Of a stretch of 64,000 nucleotides of DNA, positions 37,101 through 48,474 are shown in pieces. Below the pieces are notes generated by a model. The model worked only from the letters and a program-made list of their open reading frames with translations, was not told the origin of the DNA and searched no databases. Within the stretch, counting starts at the first letter, position 1. Every line of letters begins with the position of its first letter. This DNA is from Welwitschia mirabilis. Lineage: Eukaryota; Gnetophyta; Gnetopsida; Welwitschiales. The stretch lies in the NCBI GenBank assembly GCA_051453625.1, contig JBOZIK010000001.1:19753923-19817922 (forward strand), read 5' to 3'. The position numbers and the translations under genes were made by a program.

Positions 37101-37476
37101 TCTCTACACAAACAATATTAAAAAGCAGAAGCACCTTTAAAATATTGTAGATAGTATTTAACAGAACGTATGTAGCATAAGACCATGGACAATTGCATTG
37201 ATTTCAATAAAATAGAGCATGAAAGAAAAACAAGAATATTAGGTACTTATGTTTTACATGGAAAAAATTAAAATGATTTAAAACTAGACAAGAATTGAGT
37301 AGATTATAGTAAAAATAACTTGAACAAATCAGAAAACATATGGGTAACTATAAAGTAATAGAAAACTAAGTTTGATTTCCTAACTAGCAAAAATTTAAGC
37401 TCACATTTTAACATTAGATGTAGAACTTAAATGGTGGACTTTCTTAAAGAATAGAATGGCTAGTATGATTAAATCA

Positions 37477-37979
37477 NNNNNNNNNNNNNNNNNNNNNNNN
37501 NNNNNNNNNNNNNNNNNNNNNNNNNNNNNNNNNNNNNNNNNNNNNNNNNNNNNNNNNNNNNNNNNNNNNNNNNNNNNNNNNNNNNNNNNNNNNNNNNNNN
37601 NNNNNNNNNNNNNNNNNNNNNNNNNNNNNNNNNNNNNNNNNNNNNNNNNNNNNNNNNNNNNNNNNNNNNNNNNNNNNNNNNNNNNNNNNNNNNNNNNNNN
37701 NNNNNNNNNNNNNNNNNNNNNNNNNNNNNNNNNNNNNNNNNNNNNNNNNNNNNNNNNNNNNNNNNNNNNNNNNNNNNNNNNNNNNNNNNNNNNNNNNNNN
37801 NNNNNNNNNNNNNNNNNNNNNNNNNNNNNNNNNNNNNNNNNNNNNNNNNNNNNNNNNNNNNNNNNNNNNNNNNNNNNNNNNNNNNNNNNNNNNNNNNNNN
37901 NNNNNNNNNNNNNNNNNNNNNNNNNNNNNNNNNNNNNNNNNNNNNNNNNNNNNNNNNNNNNNNNNNNNNNNNNNNNNNN
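37477..37979. other. Assembly gap, 503 N
   Basis: Inside the CACTA element, upstream (on the minus strand) of the last TPP exons. Flanks are not duplicated, so sequence is really missing; further TPP exons could lie here. Confidence 0.95.
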
Positions 37980-40600
37980 AATAAAAGATACTTTTACTTT
38001 GGCCTTAGATATTAATTGACCTTTATAAAGTCTTACTTTTTTATTTCTAAACTTAAAAGGATTACAAGATGATGATAAGAAGGATCAAAAGGGAATGATG
38101 AGATTCATGAAAAAATCACCCTTGACACTTTGGATGTCATTTCCTTAAAGTAAATTAAGAGGAGTACTAAGGGATTTTGAGTTAAAGCCACTTACATTGA
38201 AAAAGAGGAACTAGTGATTTTAGTTCTTAACTGTCTTTTTTGGAGTGATGGACATGATCCAAGCCTTTAAGATGATAAGTAATTGACACAAGAAGCTTTA
38301 GAAAAGCTAGAAAATGTTGTAAAGATTGTAACAAAGTTGTGAGTTTCTTTGTGCCATCTTCATCCTTTATCATGATTTTGTCTAGTGATATATATAGACA
38401 GTTTCTTTTATTTTTTTTTTTTTATAATTTCCATGTTTCTCTCAATGAGCTATTATAATGTAGTGATTTTTTCCTTTATTTTGGAGGGGTTTTTAGTAAA
38501 GAAAAATAAGGGAAAAGATCATGTGAAAGGTCCATTCAGCTATCACCCACCAACCATCAAGAAGAAAAATGTTAAAGGTAATTTTTATAATTTTGACTTC
38601 CTTCTTTTCAATTTTATTATCTTACTATTCTTATGCATTCCAGAGGTTAATTTTGAGTTATTTTTATTTTTGTGTATTATAGGGATGGACCTTAACTCTT
38701 GATTATTGTTGGATAATGAGAATGAATCATTTCTATGTTTGAATCTAGCTAAAAGAAAGTTAGAATAGGGATAATGAAGAATACATATACATGAATTTAT
38801 GGAGATTAAGAATTGCAATGAGATTTATAGGATGTTCAAGAGGTAAAACATGGATATGATTAATTTATTTGAAGGATTTATGTAGTGGCTACTGTTTAAA
38901 CCATGTTGATCATTAACAACTAGTATTCTAGGTCATTGTAAATACACATGACAACATTTTATGTAACATACACATAATTCATCAAATCTAGTAGTTTTCT
39001 AGTATTCATAAGTATATTTTGACAACCATTGCCAGGAATTTAGGGTAAGACATACATGTAATAGCTCTTTCTTTGAATGATACCCTCATAATGCAGGATC
39101 CATAATTTTCGTAACCTTTTTTATGTCTGAGAGATAGGGAAGGGCCTATAAATAGAGTATAGAATTTGAAATTGGTAAAATGAAGTAAATAGTAGGTGCA
39201 AAATGTGTTGAAATATAGGGATGCTTTGATCTTAAAATAAGTATCTAAGCTAAAAACCTGGTCATTAAGCATTAGGTGATTTCATTAGCATTTTCACATA
39301 AATAAATGCTAGTTGATGGGAATTATGTCATGATTCATTGATGGCAGCCAATTTAATGTTTGAAATATAAAATGAATGCTTGTATTAAAGTTTTTAGCAC
39401 TTCTCACTGAGTATAGCATGACATTACAAACCATATGTGCATAAGCTAGGTTTCTAATTACACTTGTTGATATATGAGAATGATATGTGATGCCTCCCCT
39501 TTGCTTATGTTCATTAAATAAGTACAACTAATTGGTTGAAAGAAGGTAACCACTTTTTCTTAAGACTTATCCTGTTAAAATATAAAAAAGTAATGTATAT
39601 TTATTTTACATTTGTACTTAATTAAATAAATATGTTTGATTAAAATTATATTAGCCAATATTGAAATATATAGGTAAGCTAATACATCACCCAATTATAA
39701 ATAGATGTCCCACCTCATTGTTAAGTAGTTACTATAGATACCATATGAAGTAGCTGAGAAGTACTATGACTTTGTGATAGGTAGCTCACCATAATAGGAT
39801 GGATCAAGCCCTAAGGAAAGAGGGGTAGGTAGGGTTGAAATTTAATGTTTAGTTGGTAAAAGAGGTTTAGATGTAAAAACTTGAGGTTTAATAAGCCTGT
39901 TTCTCAACTGACATTGTCAAATTTCCCCATGTAAATGGTATCAAGAATTATTCTTATTGGACAAAAAATAAAGAGTATAAAATCTTTGTTTACATCTTAA
40001 GTATTGGTTCTGAATTAATTATTGCTTTGTTTTAGAAATGAAGGACTAGCAAGTGATGGAAATGGGGGCATCTGCTATGTTAACTAACTTACATTACATA
40101 ATCATATAAATTGGTAAATAGATGGGAGTTTAATAAGTGGGATACTTAAGATCACAGTTTTGACATTTTGATGTATATTTTTACATATTTTGAAGTCTTG
40201 ACATAACAAACTTAAAAAATACGATTACATTATTTATTTAGACACTCATAATAATTATATCTCTAAGAAAAATATAGTTATTAAAAGTTTTAATTTTGAG
40301 ATCTATATTAACATAAATTAATCAAAAATTAATATAAAATATTTTACACTAAAAGAGCTAACATTACTTTGTTTTATAAAAAACATTTTCTAAATTATCT
40401 AATTAATCATACCTAAAGTTATCTTACTTAATTTCTTAAATATCAAGTCATAAAATTAAGCTAGCTTTATACTAATCAAAATAGTTATTATCCAAAGTTA
40501 CATGCTTCCACATGGTTCCCACTCCCATCTGTTTTGTGACCCTTGAGATTTAATCTTCCTAAGCCATTAATAAGTTTAACTATGAATCATGGTAGATAAT
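37980..40600. other. CACTA interior without a recognised gene
   Basis: No family features recognised. The open frame 38385-38702 (+) is T-rich and low in complexity. CTATAAATAGAG at 39,147-39,158 and TTATAAATAGATG near 39,696 look like plant TATA boxes on the plus strand and could come from a captured promoter, but nothing readable follows them. Confidence 0.4.
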
Positions 40601-40610
40601 AAAGACTTAC

Positions 40611-41077
40611 CCAAGAAACTGAAATTCCTTCTCCATGAGGTCTCTTCATATCGATTGATACCCTGCCTATTACTAGTTCCAATAGAACTATCCCAAAGCT
40701 ATAAACATCAAAATTATAGTTAATTGTCCTATAAGTGCATACCTGCATTAAAGCTTCATGTTGTTATTCTTAGTGAATTAATATTACTAAACAAGAAAAT
40801 TACTTTGTTAAAATCTTTAAAAAATGTACTCAGGTGCAATGTAACCTATGGTTCCTAAAACTTAAGTCGAGACAACTTTTCAGAGCCAAGCTTTACAAGG
40901 CCAAAATAAAATATCTTAGCCTTGTAATTTTCATCAAGTAGGATATTTTTCATCTTGAAATCTCTATGCATAATTGGGGATTAATGTCCTCATAAAGGAA
41001 TTCAAGACCTTTGGCAGCATCAATGGCTATCCTCAATTGAATTGGCCAGTCTAAAATTGGAGAAGTGCCAAACGAAC
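40611..41077 (-). pseudogene. Receptor-like cytoplasmic kinase fragment (PBS1/CDL1-like), two exons
   Basis: Exon at 41,077-40,830 reads L-D-W-P-I-Q-L-R-I-A-I-D-A-A-K-G-L-E-F-L, then H-R-D-F-K-M-K-N-I-L-L-D (catalytic loop) and Y-F-G-L-V-K-L-G-S, where the Mg-binding Asp of DFG reads Tyr. It ends G-T-I-G-Y-I-A-P-E. A GT-AG intron of 87 bases (40,829-40,743) follows, then exon 40,742-40,611: Y-A-L-I-G-Q-L-T, D-V-Y-S-F-G-I-V-L-L-E-L, D-M-K-R-P-H-G-E, ending at a GTAAG donor. Splicing restores PEYA in frame. The N-lobe and C-terminus are missing and there is at least one frameshift. This fragment lies inside the span of the TPP exons. Subfamily naming is by text resemblance. Confidence 0.85.
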
Positions 41078-41695
41078 CTGTAGTAATTATTTTAATAATT
41101 TATAGCCCTAAGAAACTATTGTACAATAAAAGTATCCAAGATAAGAAGAAATAATTAAAATAAGCATAAAAATCATGTACAGAATTTTTATCTAGTTATC
41201 AAAGCTAAAAATCTCTAAGCAAGAAGGATACAAAGATAAAAAAAAATTGTAGCAAAAAAGAAGGACAACAATTTAATTCTTAAGCTCTAATTGATGATGC
41301 ACAAAAAGTAATTTAGGTGGTTAGTTTGGTATTAATTAGGTAAATTTATCACCTAACCTCATGTTATAGCATGCTTAACATAGAATAGAAGGTACTTAAA
41401 TACCTATTTCATTGTAATTTATTTTAGATATGTATCATCCTATTCAAAAATTTAAGCTCAAGCTTTTATATTATGTTGTTTTCTTTAAAATTAATATTGT
41501 GTGTTTTTAATTTTAGATACCAATATTTCCAATGAAAATAGTATAGTCATTAAGAAACAGGATTCCAATTGAAAATGCATCTTACTTGGAAAGATTGGAT
41601 TTATTAGATCATTTAAGTAGTCAAAAGTTAAAAAATTAAACTTTAATTAAAAAAAAGAACTTCAATTATAAAAGAAATGGATTACTTATTTATAC

Positions 41696-41789
41696 ATGTA
41701 AGCCCGATCAGAATCATCCACAATAGGTGAGAGAGTGCCATTATAATCAAAGAAAACAACAACTTCTTTGCCTTTTAAGATATTGGATC
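41696..41789 (-). pseudogene. Trehalose-6-phosphate phosphatase fragment, catalytic exon
   Basis: The minus strand reads [20 protein letters not shown], then V-D-D-S-D-R-A-Y-M, the HAD-type active-site exon of TPP (family FLDYDGTLSPIVxDPDRAFM). The first, nucleophile Asp is present; the second, general-acid Asp of DYDGT reads Asn. A TTTTCTAG acceptor precedes it at 41,790 and a GT donor follows at 41,695. No stop interrupts the exon. It lies upstream of the two TPP exons at 36.8-37.1 kb in the correct order, with a kinase fragment between them. Confidence 0.9.
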
Positions 41790-41799
41790 CTAGAAAATG

Positions 41800-43975
41800 G
41801 ATAAGGTAGATGGATGTTCATCTTAAAATTCCATTCAATGTAATACCCATAAGTAAAACAGACATCTAGAAGAAGCTTCATAATGCTATTAAAAAATACC
41901 CTAGTTTAAAATTATGCTACTGAATAATACCCATAAGCCACTATAGATAAAACTAAATTATGCTATTGAACAAAACCCTAGTTCAAAACCCTATACCCTG
42001 ATAGTGCCTAACATTTAATAATTATAACTAGTACATTTAGAAAATGAAATTAAAAATATCATTTAAAACACCATGTTTCACCATTTCAACCATTTCTTTT
42101 GCATGTTGTATGCCTTCAATTTTTATAGATGCTTGTATCATACTTCATCATAATAATAAGAATTTGCACATATATAAGAATAAACATATATAAAAATATC
42201 TTGCAAATATCCCATATAGTACAAAAATTCAAAAGAAGTTAAGAACTAAAGATGTAATAAAACCACTAGGGTTTTGAATGGTCAATTATGTTTCAACATT
42301 TCTTGGAGTTTGTTAGAAGATGTAATTCCTACCAACATCATCAAGGATCGAATAGGAAAATAGATAGGGCCCTCCAACCTATTATAGAATGTGAAAACAC
42401 TTATTGTTAGTATGTACTCTTCATGTAAGCTTTTCAATTAACTCTGTAAGTAAACTAATATGTTCTAGTAACAATTGATTAGATAACTAAGTGGGTGGAG
42501 ATAGTTTTAAATTTCACTAGTGATACAAGAATGGTGTGCAAATTCATAAAATATCACATTTTCCTTTAGGAAGATCTCCTAATATTTCAACTGAATTTCC
42601 TTAAATGATATTATTGATCTATTTATAATCTTAATTTAACATGCTATTTAGGATAAAGTATTTATCTATTTATTAAATTCATCCTTTTCATCTAACTGGT
42701 TAATTTGATAGTTGTTTTTCATTCTCATTTTTTAATCTGTAGGATTTTGCATACAACCATAACTCCTAAAAACAAAACTCCTTATTACCTAAATATTATC
42801 TAATTATCATCAAATCTCTCTTTGCTAGTAAATATTTATTCTTAAATAATTATTAGCTAATATATGAAGATCATCTTGATTGATATAAACTAATGTCAAA
42901 TTCATTATTTGAAAGTGACTTTACCTTTTATAAATTTGCTTTATTATTTTGATTCCATCTTTGTTCTATCTATCTTGCATGGATTGTATTGTGAATTTAT
43001 GGAGAGAAACGATGTTTTATGTAAATCTATACATTCTAGTTATCTAAATTCTATGATTGATCATTTAAAATCCTCCTAATGCAAAGATCAAAGATAAACC
43101 TATGCAACCTTAAATCTACATAAATATTAATTTGGTAGTAAGATCCAGATAAGACAGACTACTCAAGTTTGGCTATGAAGTAGGATTGATTTGTTACATA
43201 AATGGCTAAACTAGTATAAAATTTATTGTGTTCTATCTTGTACTTTTCTGTTTTATTTTTTAGCTTTATTTTTCAGTTGATGATAAGTGTATCTTTCTCT
43301 TAGTTACATGAACATTTTGTTAGAGCATCCTTATGATCAGGGCTTCACATCATGAAATTCATCTTATTGAGGTATTAGTGTGGTGTCAAGACTTCTATGT
43401 ATTATATTATCTAATCATAAGAAGAACAATTTAATATAGAATTTCTTTTTGTATCATCTAAGTGTGCTAAAAAATTATAATCAAAATTTATCTTAGTAAC
43501 CTTATTTGCCTACTAGCATTCTCATCTTCCTATCTTAGGGTCTTATACTATTTTTAGTATTAATACATTAAGTCTTTTCTTAATGAGAAAAACAAAAATG
43601 ATATATACCCATTTATGATAGTATAGGAATCACAGGATTATACCATGGCAAGATTATATATAAATGAACCATGTTCTATAATATATTTCTCAAATGTTTT
43701 TCTTTAAAGTGCCCTCCTTATTATTAATTCGATTCTATGTTCTGCAGCTTCTATCAATCTCATATAGTGATGTAAACAACCTGGGCCTAGAATATCCTGA
43801 AACAAAAGTAAAATCACATTCAAAGAAAACTATGAATTCTTTTCAAAAGAATTTAAATTTCTATTTAACTCAAATCGAGATTTCTTAAATAAATGTATGC
43901 ATTAAAAAACTTGTGTAGGAATCACATAAAATAATAAAATAATTAAAACATGGGGATTGCAATAATTACTAAACA
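41800..43975. other. CACTA interior without a recognised gene
   Basis: AT-rich, no coding relic recognised. Upstream TPP exons would be expected here on the minus strand, but I could not identify them. The open frame 43694-43888 (+) shows no family features. Confidence 0.4.
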
Positions 43976-44076
43976 AAGACATGATAATTTGTAAAATACT
44001 TATGCAATTTAAAAACCACGTTCTTCACCCAAAGGATGTTTTTTATGGAAATGCACACATTTCTAAACTCTCTTTC

Positions 44077-44176
44077 NNNNNNNNNNNNNNNNNNNNNNNN
44101 NNNNNNNNNNNNNNNNNNNNNNNNNNNNNNNNNNNNNNNNNNNNNNNNNNNNNNNNNNNNNNNNNNNNNNNNNNNN
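44077..44176. other. Assembly gap, 100 N, with duplicated flanks
   Basis: The 76 bases before it (44,001-44,076) recur after it (44,177-44,252) with two differences; unmerged contig overlap. Confidence 0.9.
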
Positions 44177-44378
44177 TATGCAATTTAAAAACCACGTTCT
44201 TCTCCCAAAGGATGTTTTTTATGGAAATGCAAACATTTCTAAACTCTCTTTCTATGTTACCATAAGAAGCATCATTAAAATTAAAAACATTTAAATCTCT
44301 TTTTATGTGGATCTCAAGGGTTTCAACAAGCACTAAGAATGTTGATTGCTGCTTATGCTTTGGAGCAGTAGGATCCAT
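44177..44378 (-). pseudogene. Unrecognised reading fragment in CACTA
   Basis: The minus strand reads from an ATG at 44,378 (M-D-P-T-A-P-K-H-K-Q-Q-S-T-F) without a stop to the 100-N gap, and the duplicated flank continues at 44,076. It has no domain I recognise. The compact, stop-free start suggests another captured exon or a fragment of an element protein. Low certainty. Confidence 0.35.
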
Positions 44379-44379
44379 T

Positions 44380-45961
44380 TTCCCCTACATATTAAATGTT
44401 AACTAAATGAAATAATACACACAACATTGTGATGTTTATAATATCTAGTAAAAGAAATAAGATGTAGAAAAGGCACATTAGGATTATCATTATTTAAATC
44501 TTATGTTTAAATCCTTCAATAATAATAAGCAAGAAAACATATTAAAATTCATCTGTTTCAAATTATCTTATAAAAGCATTATATTTTTACACATTAATTT
44601 ATGAAAACAATATTCTATGAAATGCACATAGTTTGCAATAGCATTATATTAATAAAGAGTGATTCAAATAGTAAATAACATGAATTTTATAACTACATAT
44701 CTAGTATTAAGTTTCTTTAATGTCAGTAATGAAAACTTTACTCAAGTTGAGAGAAAAAATTACTTGATGAAAACATTACTCAAGTCCTCATTTTTTTCAA
44801 GAATCCACTACATAATAAATTTTATTATCAAAAGTAACATAAAAACAAGAATCATAACAATGAACTAGACAATTGTAAATATGCAAGATTGCCACTAATA
44901 TCTGAAATGTACTAGTTATGAAGGAACTACATTACTAGTTGTCAACATGTGGGTTCTCTTCCATAGTACTATCTTTATACTTGAGTGTAAAATGCAAAAG
45001 TGAAGGCCTAAATGAAGCAAATACACATGATGTCATACACCATACTAAAATAACTAAACTAGAAATATTAAAAGTTTTACATCAAAAAACCATTATTGTG
45101 TTTACATGGAAATAAAGCATATTATATTTTATTATTAATTTATATATGGACCTTATATATGGTCGGTTCTACCATGAGACAATCAATTAGATTGAAATTA
45201 AAAATTAAATAAGTAATGCTACAAACTTAGAAGCCTCTGATGATTATAAAAGACTAAGTTTTTATCATGTAAAGGGAATATATGTTTCATAGATACCATG
45301 GTAATTAGAATTTTACATCTTGGATCCATTTCTTCACTGGTCCATCAATTTTTACCATTAATGACGTAATGTTCTTCATTCCTATTAGAAACATAAACAA
45401 TAGTTAGCAGAGATTAAAGAGAAAAGTATCATTGTATAGCACACTAGTAGTGCATGAAAGTTCATTTCTGAAATAATCACATATCCTCAAAAAATCATGT
45501 GATAGGCATGTCTTATTTTATATCTCATAAGACATAATTATTGATAATTCTAATCCTAGAATAAGATATATATATATATATATATATAAATGCAAATCCA
45601 ATCATGCTTTTTATAGATGTGATTAAATAATAAGAAGTTAACAACCATATAGGCATTACAATAATACATATATATTGATATACCTTTTATACTAGAGATG
45701 CACAAATCAAGAGTCATGACTACTAATCAAGTGACATGCTACTAATCCTTACATAAATGCTTATAAGGATACTTAAATAAAATATATTCAGTCTAATATT
45801 AAAAATGACTAGTCTTTTTAGTTAATTAAAACTTAAAAAATGCAACAAAGAAAAAAACCCACTCAACAAAGGAAAAAAATTCAAAATAGATGATAATTTT
45901 AATATGAAATACATTCAACAAAGGAAAAAAATCACATATCACTAAAACTCAAGTAATATTC
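44380..45961. other. CACTA interior with an AT microsatellite
   Basis: No gene recognised. A pure (TA)n run of about 24 bases lies at 45,565-45,588. Confidence 0.5.
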
Positions 45962-46506
45962 TTCTTTTTTAACTTATGGCTCAGACGACTTAGTAAGAAT
46001 TCACTAGGAAGACTAAGCACTTCCATCTCACCTTTCAAGATTTGAATGATATCAAAGATACTTGGCCTTAAATCTAGATTTCTCTACAAATACACAATTG
46101 TCGATGTTATAGAGAGCTTTGCCTCTTTCCTATTAAAATCTTCATAGAGACTGTTACTCATAAGCTAAAGCATGTTCCTAGTTTATGCAAGTTGTTTCAT
46201 CCATAAAACTAAATTCATCTTTTCAAAGCTTTTCATGGGAGAATTTTGGAATTATAGTGGTTTTCTGCCAAATATGATAACCAAACTTAGAACCCTAAAA
46301 CTCTAAATGTCATTATTTTTTGATGCTAATCCACATCCTCTATATTTTAGTAGAATGTAATAGATAGTTCCTTTGGTGGTTATTATGTTTCTCATGTCTC
46401 TACTCATGTCTTTACTCATCAAATCATTGCTCCATGTATTAGTTTCTCTCATGCTTTTACAACTAAGACTTTCTTCTGTCATGTATCTACACAGATGTTT
46501 GTCCAT
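45962..46506 (-). pseudogene. Receptor-like kinase fragment (At2g45590-like C-lobe)
   Basis: On the minus strand an open frame from 46,506 reads M-S-R-D-M-R-N-I, T-K-G-T-I-Y-Y, Y-R-G-C-G-L-A-S-K-N-N-D-I, then past one stop S-F-R-V-L, I-I-F-G-R-K-P-L, S-F-E-K-M-N-L-V-L-W-M-K-Q-L-A, E-A-K-L-S-I-T, L-D-L-R-P-S-I-F-D-I-I-Q-I-L-K-G-E-M and a C-terminal L-P-S-E-F. This is the activation-segment-to-end part of a plant receptor-like Ser/Thr kinase of the type whose C-terminus reads MDVPxLPxEFSPSP. The catalytic loop upstream is not present. It is a different gene from the kinase at 40.6 kb. Confidence 0.8.
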
Positions 46507-46839
46507 GTTCTAGAATCCTCATAGGATTTCTAACTATTCATTAGTTTAAAATTCTTTGGTAGATTTTTTCCCTCACATATTTTCTTCTGCTTTTATTTAA
46601 AAAATAAAAATAAAAGAAGAATCTAGAAAAGGGTTTTTAAACTAATGCTAGTAAAATCAAATAAAAATAATAGATTTTCCACTTCTATAAAAGAACATTT
46701 ACCTAAGAAAAATAATTTTCTAATAATTCTTATAGCTTACATTATAATTCCATATCCTTAGTTTGGCCATGCGCATCCTTTGCCCACATGCTTCGACAAA
46801 ATGAAAAGAGTCTATTGAATGCACGCCTTGATGAAATAA

Positions 46840-47155
46840 CATTATTTTAAATCATTTAGCTAAGTCTTTTAAGATGTTTCTGAATAAATGATCTATTTAA
46901 GTCTAAATTATTTAAGGCACTTAGTTTGATAAACGCCTTAAAAACTAGTGATTTTTTAAACTATTATTTGTAATATATGCCTTATTATTAAGGTGTTCTT
47001 ATTATAAACACCTTAAAAATAATTCAAAAGGGCTTTTAAGTCATTTTTTTAAAGAAAGCACCTTAAAAAGATTTTCATTTTCTTCATTTAAGACATTTAT
47101 TAAAATAAATGCCTTGAAAATATTAATAATTAAGGTGTTTATTAAATTAAATGTG
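46840..47155. repeat. CACTA subterminal repeats, right
   Basis: The same word family (ATTTAAGGCAC, GCCTTAAAAA, ACACCTTAAAAA, AAATGCCTTGAAAA) in both orientations, mirroring the left end. Confidence 0.8.
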
Positions 47156-47180
47156 TTAAAAGCCTATATTTCTAGTAGTA
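47156..47180 (-). repeat. CACTA terminal inverted repeat, right
   Basis: Ends TTTCTAGTAGTA, complement TACTACTAGAAA. Followed by target duplication ATT (47,181-47,183). Confidence 0.9.
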
Positions 47181-48474
47181 ATTCTTGATCGACAAGAAAA
47201 TAATGGTATTTTGACATACCACTAACCTAATAACATATAAGAGTCTCCTTGTGAGGTAGCACTCTCTTCTTCTTAAGGGAATAGTAGTTTTCACATGCAT
47301 ACCATGAACCTTTATAATAGTGAGACTCTTCTCACAAGACAACACTCTTTCCATTGTAAGATAATAATGGTTTTCTAGCTCACCAATAACCTGACATCAA
47401 ATAAGTTCCTAAAAGCATAATCTCAAATGCACACCCCTATAAGAGTTTTCTTGAAAATTATTTAATATTTAAGAATGAACTTACATCAATATTTAATAAT
47501 AAGATAATCCACAATGTAAAAAAAAAGTACAACATAATAACAAGCTTGAAGATATTTGACGAAGATTTAAACTCCTTGATATTGTTGTTATAGTCATGAG
47601 TATGAATGAATATAACAACAATATAGATGTAAGATAAAATGAGAAAAGCAATGTAAGCTTTTCAGAAATGATGCCTTTAATTTTTCATGAGAAGATCCTT
47701 ACACTCATGCATTTATTTTTCTTAATCTAATCATTATTTATTGTGATTCAAAAGTTTAGTATTCATTTTTGTTTCAATAACCCCTTTTTATTTTATGACA
47801 TCAAGTATTTATGCTATTAAAGAAGAACTAGACATTTGAACTTGAAAGGCAGCATTTTTATTTTTAACCACCATGTAATAGATAGGAAATGTTTAAGCAT
47901 CAAGTGCATGATTTTGGTTGTTATTGATGTGAACTTTGATTTAAGACATCTTAACTTTTATAGAGATCTACTAACAATCAAATGTTTTCACCTTATGGAC
48001 AACTTTAGTTAACTGGCCTCTATTTTAATGAATTTTTCTCTATAGTATTCTTGGACCTTCATAATCATGAATTTGTAATAAGGTATTAGTTAATAATCAA
48101 ATTGACATTATTACCTATTTTGGCTCAGTATTGATATCTTCAAATATGTAGATATCTTCATCTATATTAGGTTCAACTTTTAGCTTAGTTATCTTAAATA
48201 TGATAGTCATCTTTTAGCCTATGACTCGATTTTTAGTAAATCAGAGAAATATTTAATTTTCTTGACATCTTCACTTAAGACATCTTTAATTTTCTAGACA
48301 TCTTCAAATAATTGATTCTATATATAACGAACTAATCCTTTTCATAAGATGTTATCTTTTAAGATCCATCCTGGTCTAAGGGTTATCAATGTCTAATTCT
48401 TTAGATATTGATTTATCTACACACTAACATAAAATATTTGACAAGTAAAATCATCAAAACTAGATTTACCAACA
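47181..48474 (-). repeat. LTR1 of F, main part
   Basis: Begins ATTCTTGATCGACAAG, continuing in register with LTR2 (near 54,489) after removal of the CACTA insertion, and ends TTACCAACA, the complement of TGTTGGTAA. With the left piece it totals about 1,460 bases, the same as the A 3' LTR. Confidence 0.9.

Larger units (their letters stand above)
35667..47180. mobile_element. 11.5-kb CACTA transposon with captured host gene fragments
   Basis: The ends are inverted repeats of at least 25 bases (35,667-35,691 and the complement of 47,156-47,180) with three mismatches, all transitions. Both ends read TACTA instead of CACTA. ATT lies outside each end (35,664-35,666 and 47,181-47,183), the 3-bp duplication typical of the superfamily, and removing the element restores LTR1 of F. 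Subterminal arrays of CCTTAAAA/TTTTAAGG words occupy both ends. I recognised no transposase, so it is probably non-autonomous. Inside are pieces of a trehalose-phosphate phosphatase gene and two kinase genes, all on the minus strand and with intron traces. A 503-N gap and a 100-N gap lie inside. Confidence 0.9.
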
